DNA of 64,000 nt from CAYNND01 sp964398775 (GTDB lineage Bacteria > Patescibacteriota > Minisyncoccia > Phycocordibacterales > UBA2100). A program made the position numbers and the translations under genes. The stretch lies in NCBI GenBank assembly GCA_964398775.1, contig CAYNND010000001.1:62001-126000 (forward strand). The letters are read 5' to 3'. The notes below the pieces were generated by a model. The model did no database searches. It was not told the origin of the DNA and saw only the letters and a list, made by a program, of their open reading frames with translations. This document shows, one piece after another, positions 23,968 through 33,131 of this stretch (position 1 is its first letter; each line of letters begins with the position of its first letter).

Positions 23968-25014
23968 ATGATTCGAGAACGAGGGCGTCGTGAAATAACT
24001 GGGAGGCGAGAGCTCATTCAGAAAGACCCGCAGGTGCAGGAACTCATCCATGTGTTGAGCGAGTCAGCGCGCGGTAAAGTCATCAATGCAATACCGAATC
24101 GAGATATTCCGGAAGACATACGAGATGCTGTGCGTACCTCTGTCCGTGCAGTGCGTGCATACATGCACCACTTGAAGATACCGGTCCGCTTATCTGAGAA
24201 AGATATCCTGAAGCGCTGCCGATTTGTCGCAGATTCTGTAGCAACGTTTCGCGACCCAGGCGGCCATACATTTGAAATTAAACCACTTCCTGCAGCGCTC
24301 TACGATACATTTACAGAACTCTTTGTCATACATACACCGAACACCCACCGTACTGATCGTTTTAACCTCATCCGCATACTTATGCATGAAATCATGCATA
24401 GTATTTCCCATAACGAAACACGTATAGTACGACACCCCACAGGCTCTATCAGAATGATACACACATCAGGGTACAAAAATGCACGCAGCGAACATGGTGA
24501 GCGGAGAGAAGTCATCGAAGAGCGCTTCATTGGCTTTAATGAAGCGATCACCGACCTCATGGCGCTGCGAGCGATATCGCACGCACAAGCTCTTCCTGCA
24601 GGATACGTGCAACTCTCCCACACCAATGATGGATACACTGATGAAAAGAATCTCGTTCACATCATCTGCGTGACGATTGGTGGGAGAATCGGAAAGTCTA
24701 CCGAAGAAATGGAGCGTATGTTCTTCAAAGGATACATCGATGGTTCGCGTATGAATCTCCGCATCATCGCTGAGCACTTTGGTCCACAAGCGCTCAGTGT
24801 CCTCTCAAAGCTCGGGCAGCACCGAGATGCTCCGTATCATGGCAGCGTCTTGAACAGTAAAATCACTTCTTGGTTTACCCATGCACTGGACGCGCAGCGC
24901 GATGAGCTCTATCACGAAATAATGAGCTACCCAACACCGCAACAACTTGCTCGTGAGGAGCTAGAAAAGAAGGCGTACTATGATGCACCACGCCCTGATA
25001 GTAGCGAGGAGTAA
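23968..25014 (+). CDS. Putative zinc metallopeptidase (HExxH protein)
   Basis: A 348-aa cytoplasmic-looking protein with a zincin signature: LIRILMHEIMHSISHNETR (~135-153), then a likely third ligand in GFNEAITDLMALRA (~192). No signal peptide is seen. The rest matches no family I know. The gene at 50806-51669 has the same arrangement, HETLH followed by TEAMTQF, and may be a distant relative. TATACT (23956-23961) ends exactly 6 nt before ATG. Activity is inferred from the motif only. Confidence 0.7.
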   Translation: MIRERGRREITGRRELIQKDPQVQELIHVLSESARGKVINAIPNRDIPEDIRDAVRTSVRAVRAYMHHLKIPVRLSEKDILKRCRFVADSVATFRDPGGHTFEIKPLPAALYDTFTELFVIHTPNTHRTDRFNLIRILMHEIMHSISHNETRIVRHPTGSIRMIHTSGYKNARSEHGERREVIEERFIGFNEAITDLMALRAISHAQALPAGYVQLSHTNDGYTDEKNLVHIICVTIGGRIGKSTEEMERMFFKGYIDGSRMNLRIIAEHFGPQALSVLSKLGQHRDAPYHGSVLNSKITSWFTHALDAQRDELYHEIMSYPTPQQLAREELEKKAYYDAPRPDSSEE

Positions 25015-25497
25015 TTATGCCTTTTTTCGTTTTGCTTGCTCTGCGTGACGGTACTCGTTGTAGAGCAGTAGCACAACGACAAGGTCGTAGAGGGTAATGA
25101 TGAAGAGCCAGTACGACCACACGAACATAAGACGTACGCACTGGTACACAAAAAAGAGGAGCAAGATGCGCATCGCTTTCGTGTATGCCCACTGACGGCG
25201 AAACCAGATACCTTCGACAAGCACAATGTTGATGATGCCGTGAATCGCAAGGTACCCACTGATAAACCATATATCAAATGTGGTGATGTTTCCTGGCTGC
25301 ATGCTTAAGTACTGCGATACCACACCGTCGCCTTCAAAGTCAGTCACAAGCGTCGTCACTTTTGCAAAAAAGCGTATCGCGAGTTCACTCCCTGTTGTGA
25401 AAATAACTGCCGCCGCAACCAAATCAACAACCGCAGCAACACCTTTCACGATAAGGGTCACATCAAAGAGACGTTTAAAATGTTCTCGAGAAAGCAT
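25015..25497 (-). CDS. DUF2127-like membrane protein
   Basis: A 160-aa membrane protein with about four helices. The order LFDVTLIVKGVAAVVDLVAA, then ISGYLAIHGIINIVLVEGIW and RRQWAYTKAMRILLLFFVYQ, resembles DUF2127. ATG 25497 slightly overlaps the upstream TSP3 gene's stop (25500), suggesting translational coupling. It is the last gene of the DUF2339-TSP3-DUF2127 run. Confidence 0.75.
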   Translation of the reverse strand: MLSREHFKRLFDVTLIVKGVAAVVDLVAAAVIFTTGSELAIRFFAKVTTLVTDFEGDGVVSQYLSMQPGNITTFDIWFISGYLAIHGIINIVLVEGIWFRRQWAYTKAMRILLLFFVYQCVRLMFVWSYWLFIITLYDLVVVLLLYNEYRHAEQAKRKKA

Positions 25498-25499
25498 GG

Positions 25500-26624
25500 T
25501 TATGTGGTAGGTGTTGGCGGCTGACTCTGTCTGAACATGAGTGCAGTCATCGCGATAAGTACAAGAATCACAAGCCCTATTCCTGCCCATGGCAACCACG
25601 TGTACTGCTCGGTGAGTCTACTCTCCCCCTCATCACACACGTCGCCAATTTTGTCGCCGTCTGTGTCTCGCTGGTCACGGTTTGTAATGAGCGGGCAGTT
25701 ATCGTGTATATTCACGTATCCGTCTCTGTCAAAATCATCACATGCATCACCGACTCCATTACTGTCGATATCTTCCTGACCTGCATTTGCAATACCGCGG
25801 CAGTTATCTTGTGCATCAACGACGCCATCACCATCAGTATCAGCTGGAGTATAGAGCGGGTTTGGAGTTGAGAGTCCAACACTTCCCTGTTTACTCTGTG
25901 CGCCACTGAGTTGTGGTGATTCACTTGTGTGTATTGCCTCCTGACGATCTGCACCGGTGTAGAGCGTATACTGACCACCTGGCTGGGCTAGAAATGTAAT
26001 ACCGTCGATACGAGTGCCGCTTGTCTGAGGAAGCACAGTCACTCCACTCACTCGAACTGGCTGTGAATACCAGAGAGTTACCTTCCATGTATGTGCGCGC
26101 TCCATAGGGAAACGGAGAGTGCCGTAGGGATATGCTTCATATGCACGGGCCACTTTCTCACCTTGAGCAGAGATGATACTTACAGAGCTGTGAGTGGGTG
26201 CTGCAGAATACGCAGCAAGGTCTATCTGTATACCAGTACTCTCTACTTCAACACTCCCTTCTGTGCTTATCACTAGTTCTACGCTATTTTCACCAGCTCC
26301 ATACGGGAGGTCATAGGATGTGTTGCCGTCTGAATCAGTGAGCACATTGTTCGTGTATGCTCCACCGACAGTCGCAGAAAATTGAGGGCCCTCTACCTGT
26401 GTGTAGTTGTAGACGAATGGCACAAAGAGCTCTGCACCTTTCTGCTCGAGCGCAGCGTATGCAGAATTACCAAAGCCGAACTTGTATGGAATCGAAACGA
26501 CTGTAGGAATAGAAATCTTTGGCACGACAACGGGCGTCACTGTTGTAAACACAGCTCGCACGTCAGCAGATGCAATAGACGTTACAGCGCAGAGCGCGAT
26601 AGCTACTGAAATGAAGTATTTCAT
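25500..26624 (-). CDS. Cell-surface protein with thrombospondin type 3 repeats
   Basis: A 374-aa surface protein: signal peptide (1-20), beta-rich ectodomain (~25-235), then three calcium-binding type 3 repeats (~255-325) such as DTDGDGVVDAQDNC, DIDSNGVGDACDD and DTDGDKIGDVCDE, and a C-terminal transmembrane helix (~345-365). The Asp spacing shows Ca binding and the paired Cys fit an oxidising environment. It is translationally coupled to the DUF2339 gene upstream (start and stop share 26624) and to the DUF2127 gene downstream. Confidence 0.85.
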   Translation of the reverse strand: MKYFISVAIALCAVTSIASADVRAVFTTVTPVVVPKISIPTVVSIPYKFGFGNSAYAALEQKGAELFVPFVYNYTQVEGPQFSATVGGAYTNNVLTDSDGNTSYDLPYGAGENSVELVISTEGSVEVESTGIQIDLAAYSAAPTHSSVSIISAQGEKVARAYEAYPYGTLRFPMERAHTWKVTLWYSQPVRVSGVTVLPQTSGTRIDGITFLAQPGGQYTLYTGADRQEAIHTSESPQLSGAQSKQGSVGLSTPNPLYTPADTDGDGVVDAQDNCRGIANAGQEDIDSNGVGDACDDFDRDGYVNIHDNCPLITNRDQRDTDGDKIGDVCDEGESRLTEQYTWLPWAGIGLVILVLIAMTALMFRQSQPPTPTT

Positions 26625-28540
26625 TATGATCTTTTTTTACGGATGATGAACGCTGTACTGACCATAAGCGCACCGATGACCATGAATGTAATGATGCGCA
26701 CTCCTGATGGCAGCGCCCAAACATCGACAAGCGCAAGTCGCGCGATGACAAACCCAACAAGCCATGTACCAAAGAGTCGATACACTCTGATATCACGCTG
26801 TGTGCCGAGTACATATGCACCAATACCCAAGATGGTGTATATAATAAGCGCAACCATCACTCCAAATGAGCCGTAGAAAGCCATCTCAGTACAGACACGC
26901 CAAATAGCAAACAAGTAGTACAGTGTACCTACGATAATGAGTGTCGCGTACCACTGTCGATTAGTAACTGAATTTGTCGCAAGTGAAAGATTACGGAAGT
27001 AGAGACCAGTCACGATAAGTATTGAACCCATAGTGACAAGCACCGCGAGCGCACTGTTTGAGAATGGGTTACCGATAGTCACCAGCGAAAGAAATACTGG
27101 TATCGCAAAGACATAGCTTCCCTTGCGTGCTGCAGCGATGTCTTTCGTGAAGAGGAACGCGAGGATGGTGATTGCTGCTGCTTCGAGCGCATACGCTATC
27201 GTCAGTGCATTTCCTTCAAGCTCTGCTGCTGTTGCTGCACCGATATAGACAATGGCGAGTGCTGCATAGAGGAAGAATCCTTCGCGCTTTTCTGTCATCA
27301 TGAATGCACTGTATGCTGCAAAGACAAAGAGCAGTGCCCACCCTGCAAGCGACAGACTCTGCCAGACAGGTGTGATCATGCCAAATATTGCAAACAGGAG
27401 GATTGCACCATGAGCAAAGACAGCGACTGATTCGCCATCATACTGACCTGGCTCTTCAAATCTGAAGCTCTTCGTTCGCATCACAAAGAGAGCGTATGTT
27501 CCCCCAATGAAGAGCGCACCCCATGCAAAGAGTGGCATCATGTACGCATCTCGTGTAAAGACAGTCCCTATCCATGTTAAGAGCAGTGTTGAGTTAATGA
27601 GCATCGCTATACTGTCTACTTTGCGGATACCATGTGTCTTGGTTGCTGTGTAGAGTTGGAGTGCAAAGAGCACTACCGCGTAGAAACACTCAATAAGAAA
27701 CGCACTGTCGCGGACACCGACACCACCTGACATCGCAAAGAGGCTATAAAACCAGAGGAATACCGCAGCAGTGATGTTGAGTTCTGGGTAATCACGAAGT
27801 ACGGTGAGTATAGCAGTCGCAACGATGATGACTCCGTAATACATGAATAGTCCGAGAACATCAGCAGTCGCTGAAGCAGTCAGAAACGGTGCGATACCCA
27901 TAAGTACCAACGAGATGGTCGCGAGTGGTCTTCGGTTATAGAGGATACTTGCTGTCGCAACAAATGCAGAAATCGCAACCATAATTGCCAGTGCTGACAG
28001 TGGTGTGAAGAAGCCATAGAGTGCACGAGCTGCAAATGTAGTGAGCATAGTAACTCCGGCTCCAAGCACCAAGAAAATATCTGCCTGGTGTGGGTTTACC
28101 TTGTAGCGCATAAACCCGACAACCATGACAGTAACTCCTGCAAGGAGTCCGAGTGTGATGCGACCGACAGGACCAATCCAGTTGTTTGCAATTGCAAATG
28201 AAACGAACCATCCAAAACTGAGGAGCAACAAAATAGCACCAACCTTGAGCAGCCAATCTTCTTTGAGCCAATCACCAATAGTCGCCTTCCGCACTTCATG
28301 TATCTGCTGCGTCAATACACCAAGCTCGGTCGCTTGTGCAGCAGGTGCCTGTGGTTGTGCCTGTACTTGAGCGACTTGCTCTGCTTTTTGTGGAGCCGCT
28401 TGCTGTGCTTGAGGCGCAACAGGCTGAATACTTTTTCCTTGCAGTGAACGGAGATAATTTTCGAGCATGATGCTCCGTGAGCGAGCATTTGCTGCCATAA
28501 TAATTGCAGCGATGCTAATACAAAAGGCTAAAAATTCCAT
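26624..28540 (-). CDS. DUF2339 multispanning membrane protein
   Basis: A 638-aa polytopic membrane protein. The first helix (~1-20) is followed by a Gln/Ala/Pro-rich cytoplasmic linker, then about eighteen hydrophobic helices. The DUF2339 hallmark is visible as DWLKEDWLLKVGAILLLLSFGWFVSFAI. Function unknown; CPR genomes often carry it. ATG 28540 is chosen because it begins the first helix and has TACAAT 9 nt upstream. It overlaps the TSP3 gene start. Confidence 0.88.
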   Translation of the reverse strand: MEFLAFCISIAAIIMAANARSRSIMLENYLRSLQGKSIQPVAPQAQQAAPQKAEQVAQVQAQPQAPAAQATELGVLTQQIHEVRKATIGDWLKEDWLLKVGAILLLLSFGWFVSFAIANNWIGPVGRITLGLLAGVTVMVVGFMRYKVNPHQADIFLVLGAGVTMLTTFAARALYGFFTPLSALAIMVAISAFVATASILYNRRPLATISLVLMGIAPFLTASATADVLGLFMYYGVIIVATAILTVLRDYPELNITAAVFLWFYSLFAMSGGVGVRDSAFLIECFYAVVLFALQLYTATKTHGIRKVDSIAMLINSTLLLTWIGTVFTRDAYMMPLFAWGALFIGGTYALFVMRTKSFRFEEPGQYDGESVAVFAHGAILLFAIFGMITPVWQSLSLAGWALLFVFAAYSAFMMTEKREGFFLYAALAIVYIGAATAAELEGNALTIAYALEAAAITILAFLFTKDIAAARKGSYVFAIPVFLSLVTIGNPFSNSALAVLVTMGSILIVTGLYFRNLSLATNSVTNRQWYATLIIVGTLYYLFAIWRVCTEMAFYGSFGVMVALIIYTILGIGAYVLGTQRDIRVYRLFGTWLVGFVIARLALVDVWALPSGVRIITFMVIGALMVSTAFIIRKKRS

Positions 28541-28623
28541 GATGCAATAATTGTACCCTAAAAAATGGACGATATTGCACTCGCCCCTCCTTGGCTGTGT
28601 AGAGGGCATGATATACTAAAAAC

Positions 28624-28965
28624 ATGCTAGGAATACATATCGCAATTGCACTTATGAGCACACTCTATGGTGGTCATACCCTGTGGGAAGTTTTTACTCA
28701 GAGAAAAATTAACTCAGCTCGTAGAGCGCTCATGCTTGCGGCACTGCTTGTGCTCAGTATGACCTCAGGAATCCTGCTGACGTTGCAGACTGGCGCGAGT
28801 GTACTTTCTGTGTGCGATAACCTACTCCTCTATGCGACAGGCTTTAGTGTTGTGTTTGCATCACTTGCATACACACAGGGCTTCTCCACAGTGAAGCCAT
28901 ACATGACGTGGTCATATGCATACGCAACAGCGCTCCCTGTGGCTCTCATCGCGTTTGGTTTCTAA
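28624..28965 (+). CDS. Small four-helix membrane protein
   Basis: A 113-aa hydrophobic protein with about four helices, no family recognised. TATACT (28612-28617) ends 6 nt before the ATG. It is convergent with the ABC ATPase gene (5-bp gap). Confidence 0.6.
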   Translation: MLGIHIAIALMSTLYGGHTLWEVFTQRKINSARRALMLAALLVLSMTSGILLTLQTGASVLSVCDNLLLYATGFSVVFASLAYTQGFSTVKPYMTWSYAYATALPVALIAFGF

Positions 28966-28970
28966 ATACT

Positions 28971-29717
28971 TTATGGCTTGATGAGCTCAGTGAGCTTATC
29001 TTCAAGAGCAAACGCTTCAGGAGTGCGTCGTGGGCGTGGGCGCGGTAGGTCATTGTTGATGAGTGCTTCGAGCTTGCCTGGGCGTGGTGTAAAGACTCCC
29101 ACTCTATCTGCAAGCTCTACTGCCTCAGGTATGAGGTGCGTCACCATGATGATGGTTGGCTTCTCTTCTTGCCAGAGGTCGAGCAATTCTTGTCGCAACT
29201 CTTCAGCAGTAAATGTATCGAGCTCAGAAAACGGCTCATCCATGAAGATAACTTTTGGCTTCATGACGAATGCCCGAGCAAGACCAACGCGTTGTCGCAT
29301 GCCGCCTGAGAGATCTTTTGGTCGAGCATGCGCAAATTGCTCAAGTTTGAAGCGTTTGAGTTGTTCGCGAACGCGCTCTTTTTTCTCAGCTTCAGGAACA
29401 TGATTTGCAGTCAATCCAAACCCGACATTCTCTTCTATCGTCATCCATGGCATGAGTGCAAAATTTTGAAACACATACCCTACCTTGCCTGGCGCAATAT
29501 CTGCATGGCGCGTCACAGTACCAACTGTTTCTGTATCAAGTCCTGCCATGATACGCATGACGGTAGATTTCCCGGAACCTGACGGACCGACAAGCATGAA
29601 AAATTCTCCGCGATGCACTGTGAGTGAAATATCTTTTATTGCAACAAAATCATTGCCCGCTGCATCTTTAAATTGCTTGCTGACGCGATCGAGTGTGATG
29701 AGTGGTTCTTTTTCCAT
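28971..29717 (-). CDS. ABC transporter ATPase, NitT/TauT type
   Basis: A 248-aa ATP-binding subunit of the nitrate/taurine/sulfonate type. Walker A GPSGSGKST (~45), Q-loop VFQNFALMPWMTIEENV, signature LSGGMRQRVGLARAFVMKP, Walker B VIFMDEPFSELD and H-loop TIIMVTHL are all intact. ATG 29717 is chosen at MEKEPLITLD, since upstream in-frame codons overlap the permease. Together with the permease it forms an importer. No substrate-binding protein lies nearby. Confidence 0.92.
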   Translation of the reverse strand: MEKEPLITLDRVSKQFKDAAGNDFVAIKDISLTVHRGEFFMLVGPSGSGKSTVMRIMAGLDTETVGTVTRHADIAPGKVGYVFQNFALMPWMTIEENVGFGLTANHVPEAEKKERVREQLKRFKLEQFAHARPKDLSGGMRQRVGLARAFVMKPKVIFMDEPFSELDTFTAEELRQELLDLWQEEKPTIIMVTHLIPEAVELADRVGVFTPRPGKLEALINNDLPRPRPRRTPEAFALEDKLTELIKP

Positions 29718-29743
29718 GTGCTTGTGTAAATAATATGTATGTA

Positions 29744-30493
29744 CTACTCTGCCATCTTTTGATGACTCCAGTCCAGCAACGCCAGCCATACAAAACGGTT
29801 AAATACAAAGATAAGGAGGAGGAACCCTGCAATGCCGAAGGCTGTTATACCGACACTCTCAGCATTTGCAGTAAAAAAGTTACCAAGACCCTGCGGTGCT
29901 TTGACTACCATTTCAGTTGCAATCAGTGCTTCCCAACCTTCACCGAGTCCAATGACCGTCCCAGTGATGACACCCGGGAGCGAGACGGGAATAATGAACT
30001 TTGTGTAGTACTGAATACCGCGGAGGTTATAAATCTGTGCAGCATCTTGCCAGTCACTGCGTACCATCTTGAGCGCACTGATGATGGAGAACAGAATAGG
30101 CCACATGATAGTAATTACTAAAAAGAAAATGATGGTTGTATCTACGTTTTCTGGGCCGAGTACATACACAGCCATCGGCATCGCTGCAAATGTCGGAAAG
30201 CTCTGTAAAACATCAAATATAGGCAGAGCAACTTTACCTCGAAGTCCTTGGTAGAAGGACACTGCAAGCGCCCACGAAAGTGTAACGGAAATAAGATACG
30301 CAACTGAAAGTCGATATGATGAGAGCGCCAAATCTTTCATGAGTGGGCCAAAGGCGATATTTCCTATCTGAGTCCCAACAAACAAAAAGACAAAAGGAAA
30401 CGCAACGAGGAAGAGTGTGAAGAGTAGTGACGTCAAAGATGGATATATCATCCGCCGGTGGTGGTGTTTGTGATGTATCTTTGGCTCGAACAT
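29744..30493 (-). CDS. ABC transporter permease, NitT/TauT type
   Basis: A 249-aa inner-membrane permease with about six helices. The EAA-like cytoplasmic loop that contacts the ATPase is visible as QDAAQIYNLRGIQYYTKFIIP followed by GLGEGWEALIATEM. ATG 30493 is chosen because TACACT (plus 30500-30505) ends 6 nt upstream. The ATPase gene follows by 26 bp. Substrate unknown. Confidence 0.9.
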   Translation of the reverse strand: MFEPKIHHKHHHRRMIYPSLTSLLFTLFLVAFPFVFLFVGTQIGNIAFGPLMKDLALSSYRLSVAYLISVTLSWALAVSFYQGLRGKVALPIFDVLQSFPTFAAMPMAVYVLGPENVDTTIIFFLVITIMWPILFSIISALKMVRSDWQDAAQIYNLRGIQYYTKFIIPVSLPGVITGTVIGLGEGWEALIATEMVVKAPQGLGNFFTANAESVGITAFGIAGFLLLIFVFNRFVWLALLDWSHQKMAE

Positions 30494-30544
30494 ATAGGCA
30501 GTGTAGCGCACGAATGACTGATATGCCCACGCTGTACGTGGACA

Positions 30545-30949
30545 TCAATCAATTAAGTCACGCTCATGGAGCCACTGAATCAATTCTCTACCTGATGCAG
30601 ACGTCGGGAGCTGCAGTCGTGAGTCTATATATCCTATCTCTTCGATTTCATGAGCAGGAGTCATCGTGCCTGTGTACTCTGCGCTAAAGCATTTGAGCTC
30701 AAGCATTTTCCCAGCATTTTTCCCATGTGCTTCTGCATGAATCGTGTGCACATGCTTGATGGTCTCTGGTCGTACGTCAATTGAGAGCTCTTCTTTGAGC
30801 TCACGGATGAATGCAGCTTCGTCAGACTCGCCCACTTCTGGTTTTCCTCCTGGATTGTAAAACGTATCATTTCCGCGGCTGCGCACGCACAGCAACTTTC
30901 TGTTTTCAATATGTACCCAACTTACTTTACGTATTGTTTCCTGCATCAT
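30545..30949 (-). CDS. Nudix hydrolase
   Basis: A 134-aa Nudix protein. The box reads GGKPEVGESDEAAFIRELKEELSID, with the REL-x-EE metal-binding core and a Ser in place of the usual Gly near its end. It hydrolyses a nucleoside diphosphate linked to another group, substrate unknown. Either of two adjacent ATGs (30949, 30946) may start it; longer in-frame extensions would run into the terminator at 30981-31014. Confidence 0.88.
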   Translation of the reverse strand: MMQETIRKVSWVHIENRKLLCVRSRGNDTFYNPGGKPEVGESDEAAFIRELKEELSIDVRPETIKHVHTIHAEAHGKNAGKMLELKCFSAEYTGTMTPAHEIEEIGYIDSRLQLPTSASGRELIQWLHERDLID

Positions 30950-30980
30950 ATGACAATACCGCAGGTATTTTAAAATGCAA

Positions 30981-31014
30981 AAAGAAGCCGCGTGTGGTGT
31001 CACCCTCACGCGGC
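30981..31014 (-). terminator. Terminator after the 31045-31302 gene
   Basis: GCCGCGTG (30987-30994) pairs with CACGCGGC (31007-31014). The minus-strand 3' side continues TTCTTTTTGC. Confidence 0.88.
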
Positions 31015-31044
31015 CGGGACTCTACTCATTGCGCATCTATGCGT

Positions 31045-31302
31045 CTACATGAACGACGCAAGCATGGTCATACTGGGCTGCACCGAAGTGCTTGCCGGGT
31101 ACTTCGGGCGAACCCGAGCTGCACGATTGGGAGCGCCGTTGAGGAAGCGGTTGGCACGTTCTGCCCATGCTTCCATTTCGGCATCCGTCATCTGCGGACT
31201 CGAATCCACACTACTCAGTGGACCATGATATATGTCGCCACCGAAGGCGAACATAGACTCGCAAAACGCCTCACACGCCGGATCGACATCGTCTTTCGAC
31301 AT
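31045..31302 (-). CDS. Small acidic hypothetical protein with a Shine-Dalgarno
   Basis: An 85-aa soluble protein, acidic at the N-terminus (MSKDDVDPACEAFCESMFAF) with two Cys, then a basic Pro/Ala/Arg-rich tail. No family recognised. The start is marked by AGAAGGGA about 9 nt upstream, a clear ribosome-binding site where most genes here have none. It has its own terminator and is GC-rich, resembling the stand-alone genes at 23141 and 42597 in layout but not in sequence. Confidence 0.6.
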   Translation of the reverse strand: MSKDDVDPACEAFCESMFAFGGDIYHGPLSSVDSSPQMTDAEMEAWAERANRFLNGAPNRAARVRPKYPASTSVQPSMTMLASFM

Positions 31303-31394
31303 CTGTTTCGTCCCTTCTGCTGGTCTTAGAACCGCGTCGTACGCCAGCACTATCGACGCGCCAAAATGCTAGCACAAAAAGTGAATGTGTCGAA

Positions 31395-32042
31395 TTACCA
31401 GAGGTGCGAGTGGTCGTTCCATGTCACTGCTCTCCAGCCATGTTGCGGGTCAAATGTGAAATGTGAAAGACTAGTGTTCATGCATCGAAAGGTGTCATAG
31501 AGGTGCAGGAGGTACTCAGGTTGTGGATGTTCTCGGCAGGCAACCCACGTGAGTAGTGTGTACAGAAAAAATTGGTGCGACACAAGCGCGATACGCTGCT
31601 CAGGTCGCGCCTCAAGCGCTCGCATCACACGTTCTGCGCGGGCAGCAAGATCGTCAAATGTCTCTTCGTCATCAATGCGCTCTTTTGAACGTGACAGGTA
31701 GCGAGCATGCACCACATCAACTGTCGCAACGACTCGCGGATCAGTACGCTGTGCACCGACAACAACAGAAGGCAGGATGCGCTCATGTGCATCGGGCTGT
31801 ATCTGCAGGGGCACATTCGCATGCATCGCTATCATCTCTGCTGTCTGATGTGCTCGTGTGTAGGGACTCGTCAAGACAACATCTACTTGTATCTCTCGCT
31901 CAAACCGTCGTGCTGCTTTCAGTGCCTGCAACTTCCCCTCCTCTGAGAGCATCGCTGTATTACTTTCACGGACATTGTGTCTATTTCCTTCACTCTGCCC
32001 ATGTCGAATGCACGTAATATGTTTTATAGATGAAGCACTCAT
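31395..32042 (-). CDS. Histidine phosphatase superfamily protein
   Basis: A 215-aa phosphoglycerate-mutase-like phosphatase. The catalytic motif RHGQSEGNRHN lies near residue 13, with the second Arg in TSPYTRAHQTAEM (~60) and the second catalytic His in ALVSHQFFL (~160). Substrate unknown. ATG 32042 is chosen because TACAAT ends 6 nt upstream. It follows dnaX by 33 bp. Confidence 0.9.
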   Translation of the reverse strand: MSASSIKHITCIRHGQSEGNRHNVRESNTAMLSEEGKLQALKAARRFEREIQVDVVLTSPYTRAHQTAEMIAMHANVPLQIQPDAHERILPSVVVGAQRTDPRVVATVDVVHARYLSRSKERIDDEETFDDLAARAERVMRALEARPEQRIALVSHQFFLYTLLTWVACREHPQPEYLLHLYDTFRCMNTSLSHFTFDPQHGWRAVTWNDHSHLW

Positions 32043-32075
32043 CGATGTATTGTACATCGAAAAAACGTAGTGGCT

Positions 32076-33125
32076 CTATTTTTCTGGGGACTCAGTTGCT
32101 TCAAGTACGATAAGCTCGAGAATCATGTGCGGATACGGTGAGCGGCGAATATCTGCGCCGCGCTCAAGGAGTACCCGGAGCATTTTTGAATTGATAGCAC
32201 TATGCACTGCGTCTTTTCCTTGCGCGTAGGCTGCAACAAATGCATACGTGTCTGGCGAGAGTGATGTTTTAAATACTTCGTTCATAGAAGGTGCGCTTCT
32301 GAGTAGAAGTACGGCACGCACAAGCTCGAGTAGTCGCGTAAAGAGCATATCGATGTTTACACCCTGTGTGCGTGCGAGCGTGATATGAGAGAGCACTGAA
32401 GCGAAGTCACCCTTTGACCATGCTTCAAGAAGTGTTCGCGCAAGTGCCTGTGTCGGAGCTCCCGTTCGCTCTGCTACCAACTCGTCGGTTATTCGTGTGC
32501 CGTCTGCAGCTGTAATAATCTGCTGCAAGATTGAGAGAGTATCTCGGAATGAGCCATCGCCAAGTTCGGCGATAGAGTCAGCTGCAGCTGTATCAATAGC
32601 AATTTTTTCTTTCTTTGCGATACGCTGCACGGTCTCAGCAAGCACATCACGTGTGGGTCGTGCGAGTGTATATACTTCACAGCGCGAAAGTATGGTCTCA
32701 GGAACTTTATGAATATCAGTTGTCGCAAGAATGAAAATGACATGCTGTGGCGGCTCTTCGAGAATCTTCAGGAGCGCATTGAATGCACCTTTTGAGAGCA
32801 TATGCACTTCATCGAGTACGTAGACCTTGTATGGTGACTCAAGTGGGAGTGTCATCGCGCCATCTCGTAGTGCGCGGATTTCATCAACTCCGTTATGTGA
32901 CGCAGCATCAATTTCATAGACATCCTTATCTGTCACTTTAAGCGCGCTCGCTAAGATGCGCGCAAGTGATGTCTTTCCAATACCGCGCCCGCCAGAGAAG
33001 ATATACGCATGCGATGGCTTCCCCGCTGCTACAGCGGCCTCCAAAGTCTTCACAACTGCATCCTGTCCAATAACATCTGCAAAGGTGTGTGGTCGATACT
33101 TTCTGTACAGTGAGTGGTGTTCCAT
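32076..33125 (-). CDS. dnaX: DNA polymerase III gamma/tau subunit, compact form
   Basis: A 349-aa clamp-loader ATPase. N-terminal SLYRKYRPHTFADVIGQD, Walker A GGRGIGKTS, Walker B VYVLDEVHML, sensor 1 ILATTDIHKV and the SRC arginine finger (ETILSRCE) are intact. The four-Cys zinc module normally between Walker A and the EIDAAS segment is absent: RILASALKVTDKDVYEIDAASH runs straight through. There is no tau-specific C-terminal part, so it is much shorter than E. coli gamma or tau. It loads the sliding clamp during replication. It starts 6 bp after the upstream small gene. Confidence 0.95.
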   Translation of the reverse strand: MEHHSLYRKYRPHTFADVIGQDAVVKTLEAAVAAGKPSHAYIFSGGRGIGKTSLARILASALKVTDKDVYEIDAASHNGVDEIRALRDGAMTLPLESPYKVYVLDEVHMLSKGAFNALLKILEEPPQHVIFILATTDIHKVPETILSRCEVYTLARPTRDVLAETVQRIAKKEKIAIDTAAADSIAELGDGSFRDTLSILQQIITAADGTRITDELVAERTGAPTQALARTLLEAWSKGDFASVLSHITLARTQGVNIDMLFTRLLELVRAVLLLRSAPSMNEVFKTSLSPDTYAFVAAYAQGKDAVHSAINSKMLRVLLERGADIRRSPYPHMILELIVLEATESPEK

Positions 33126-33131
33126 ATGTAT

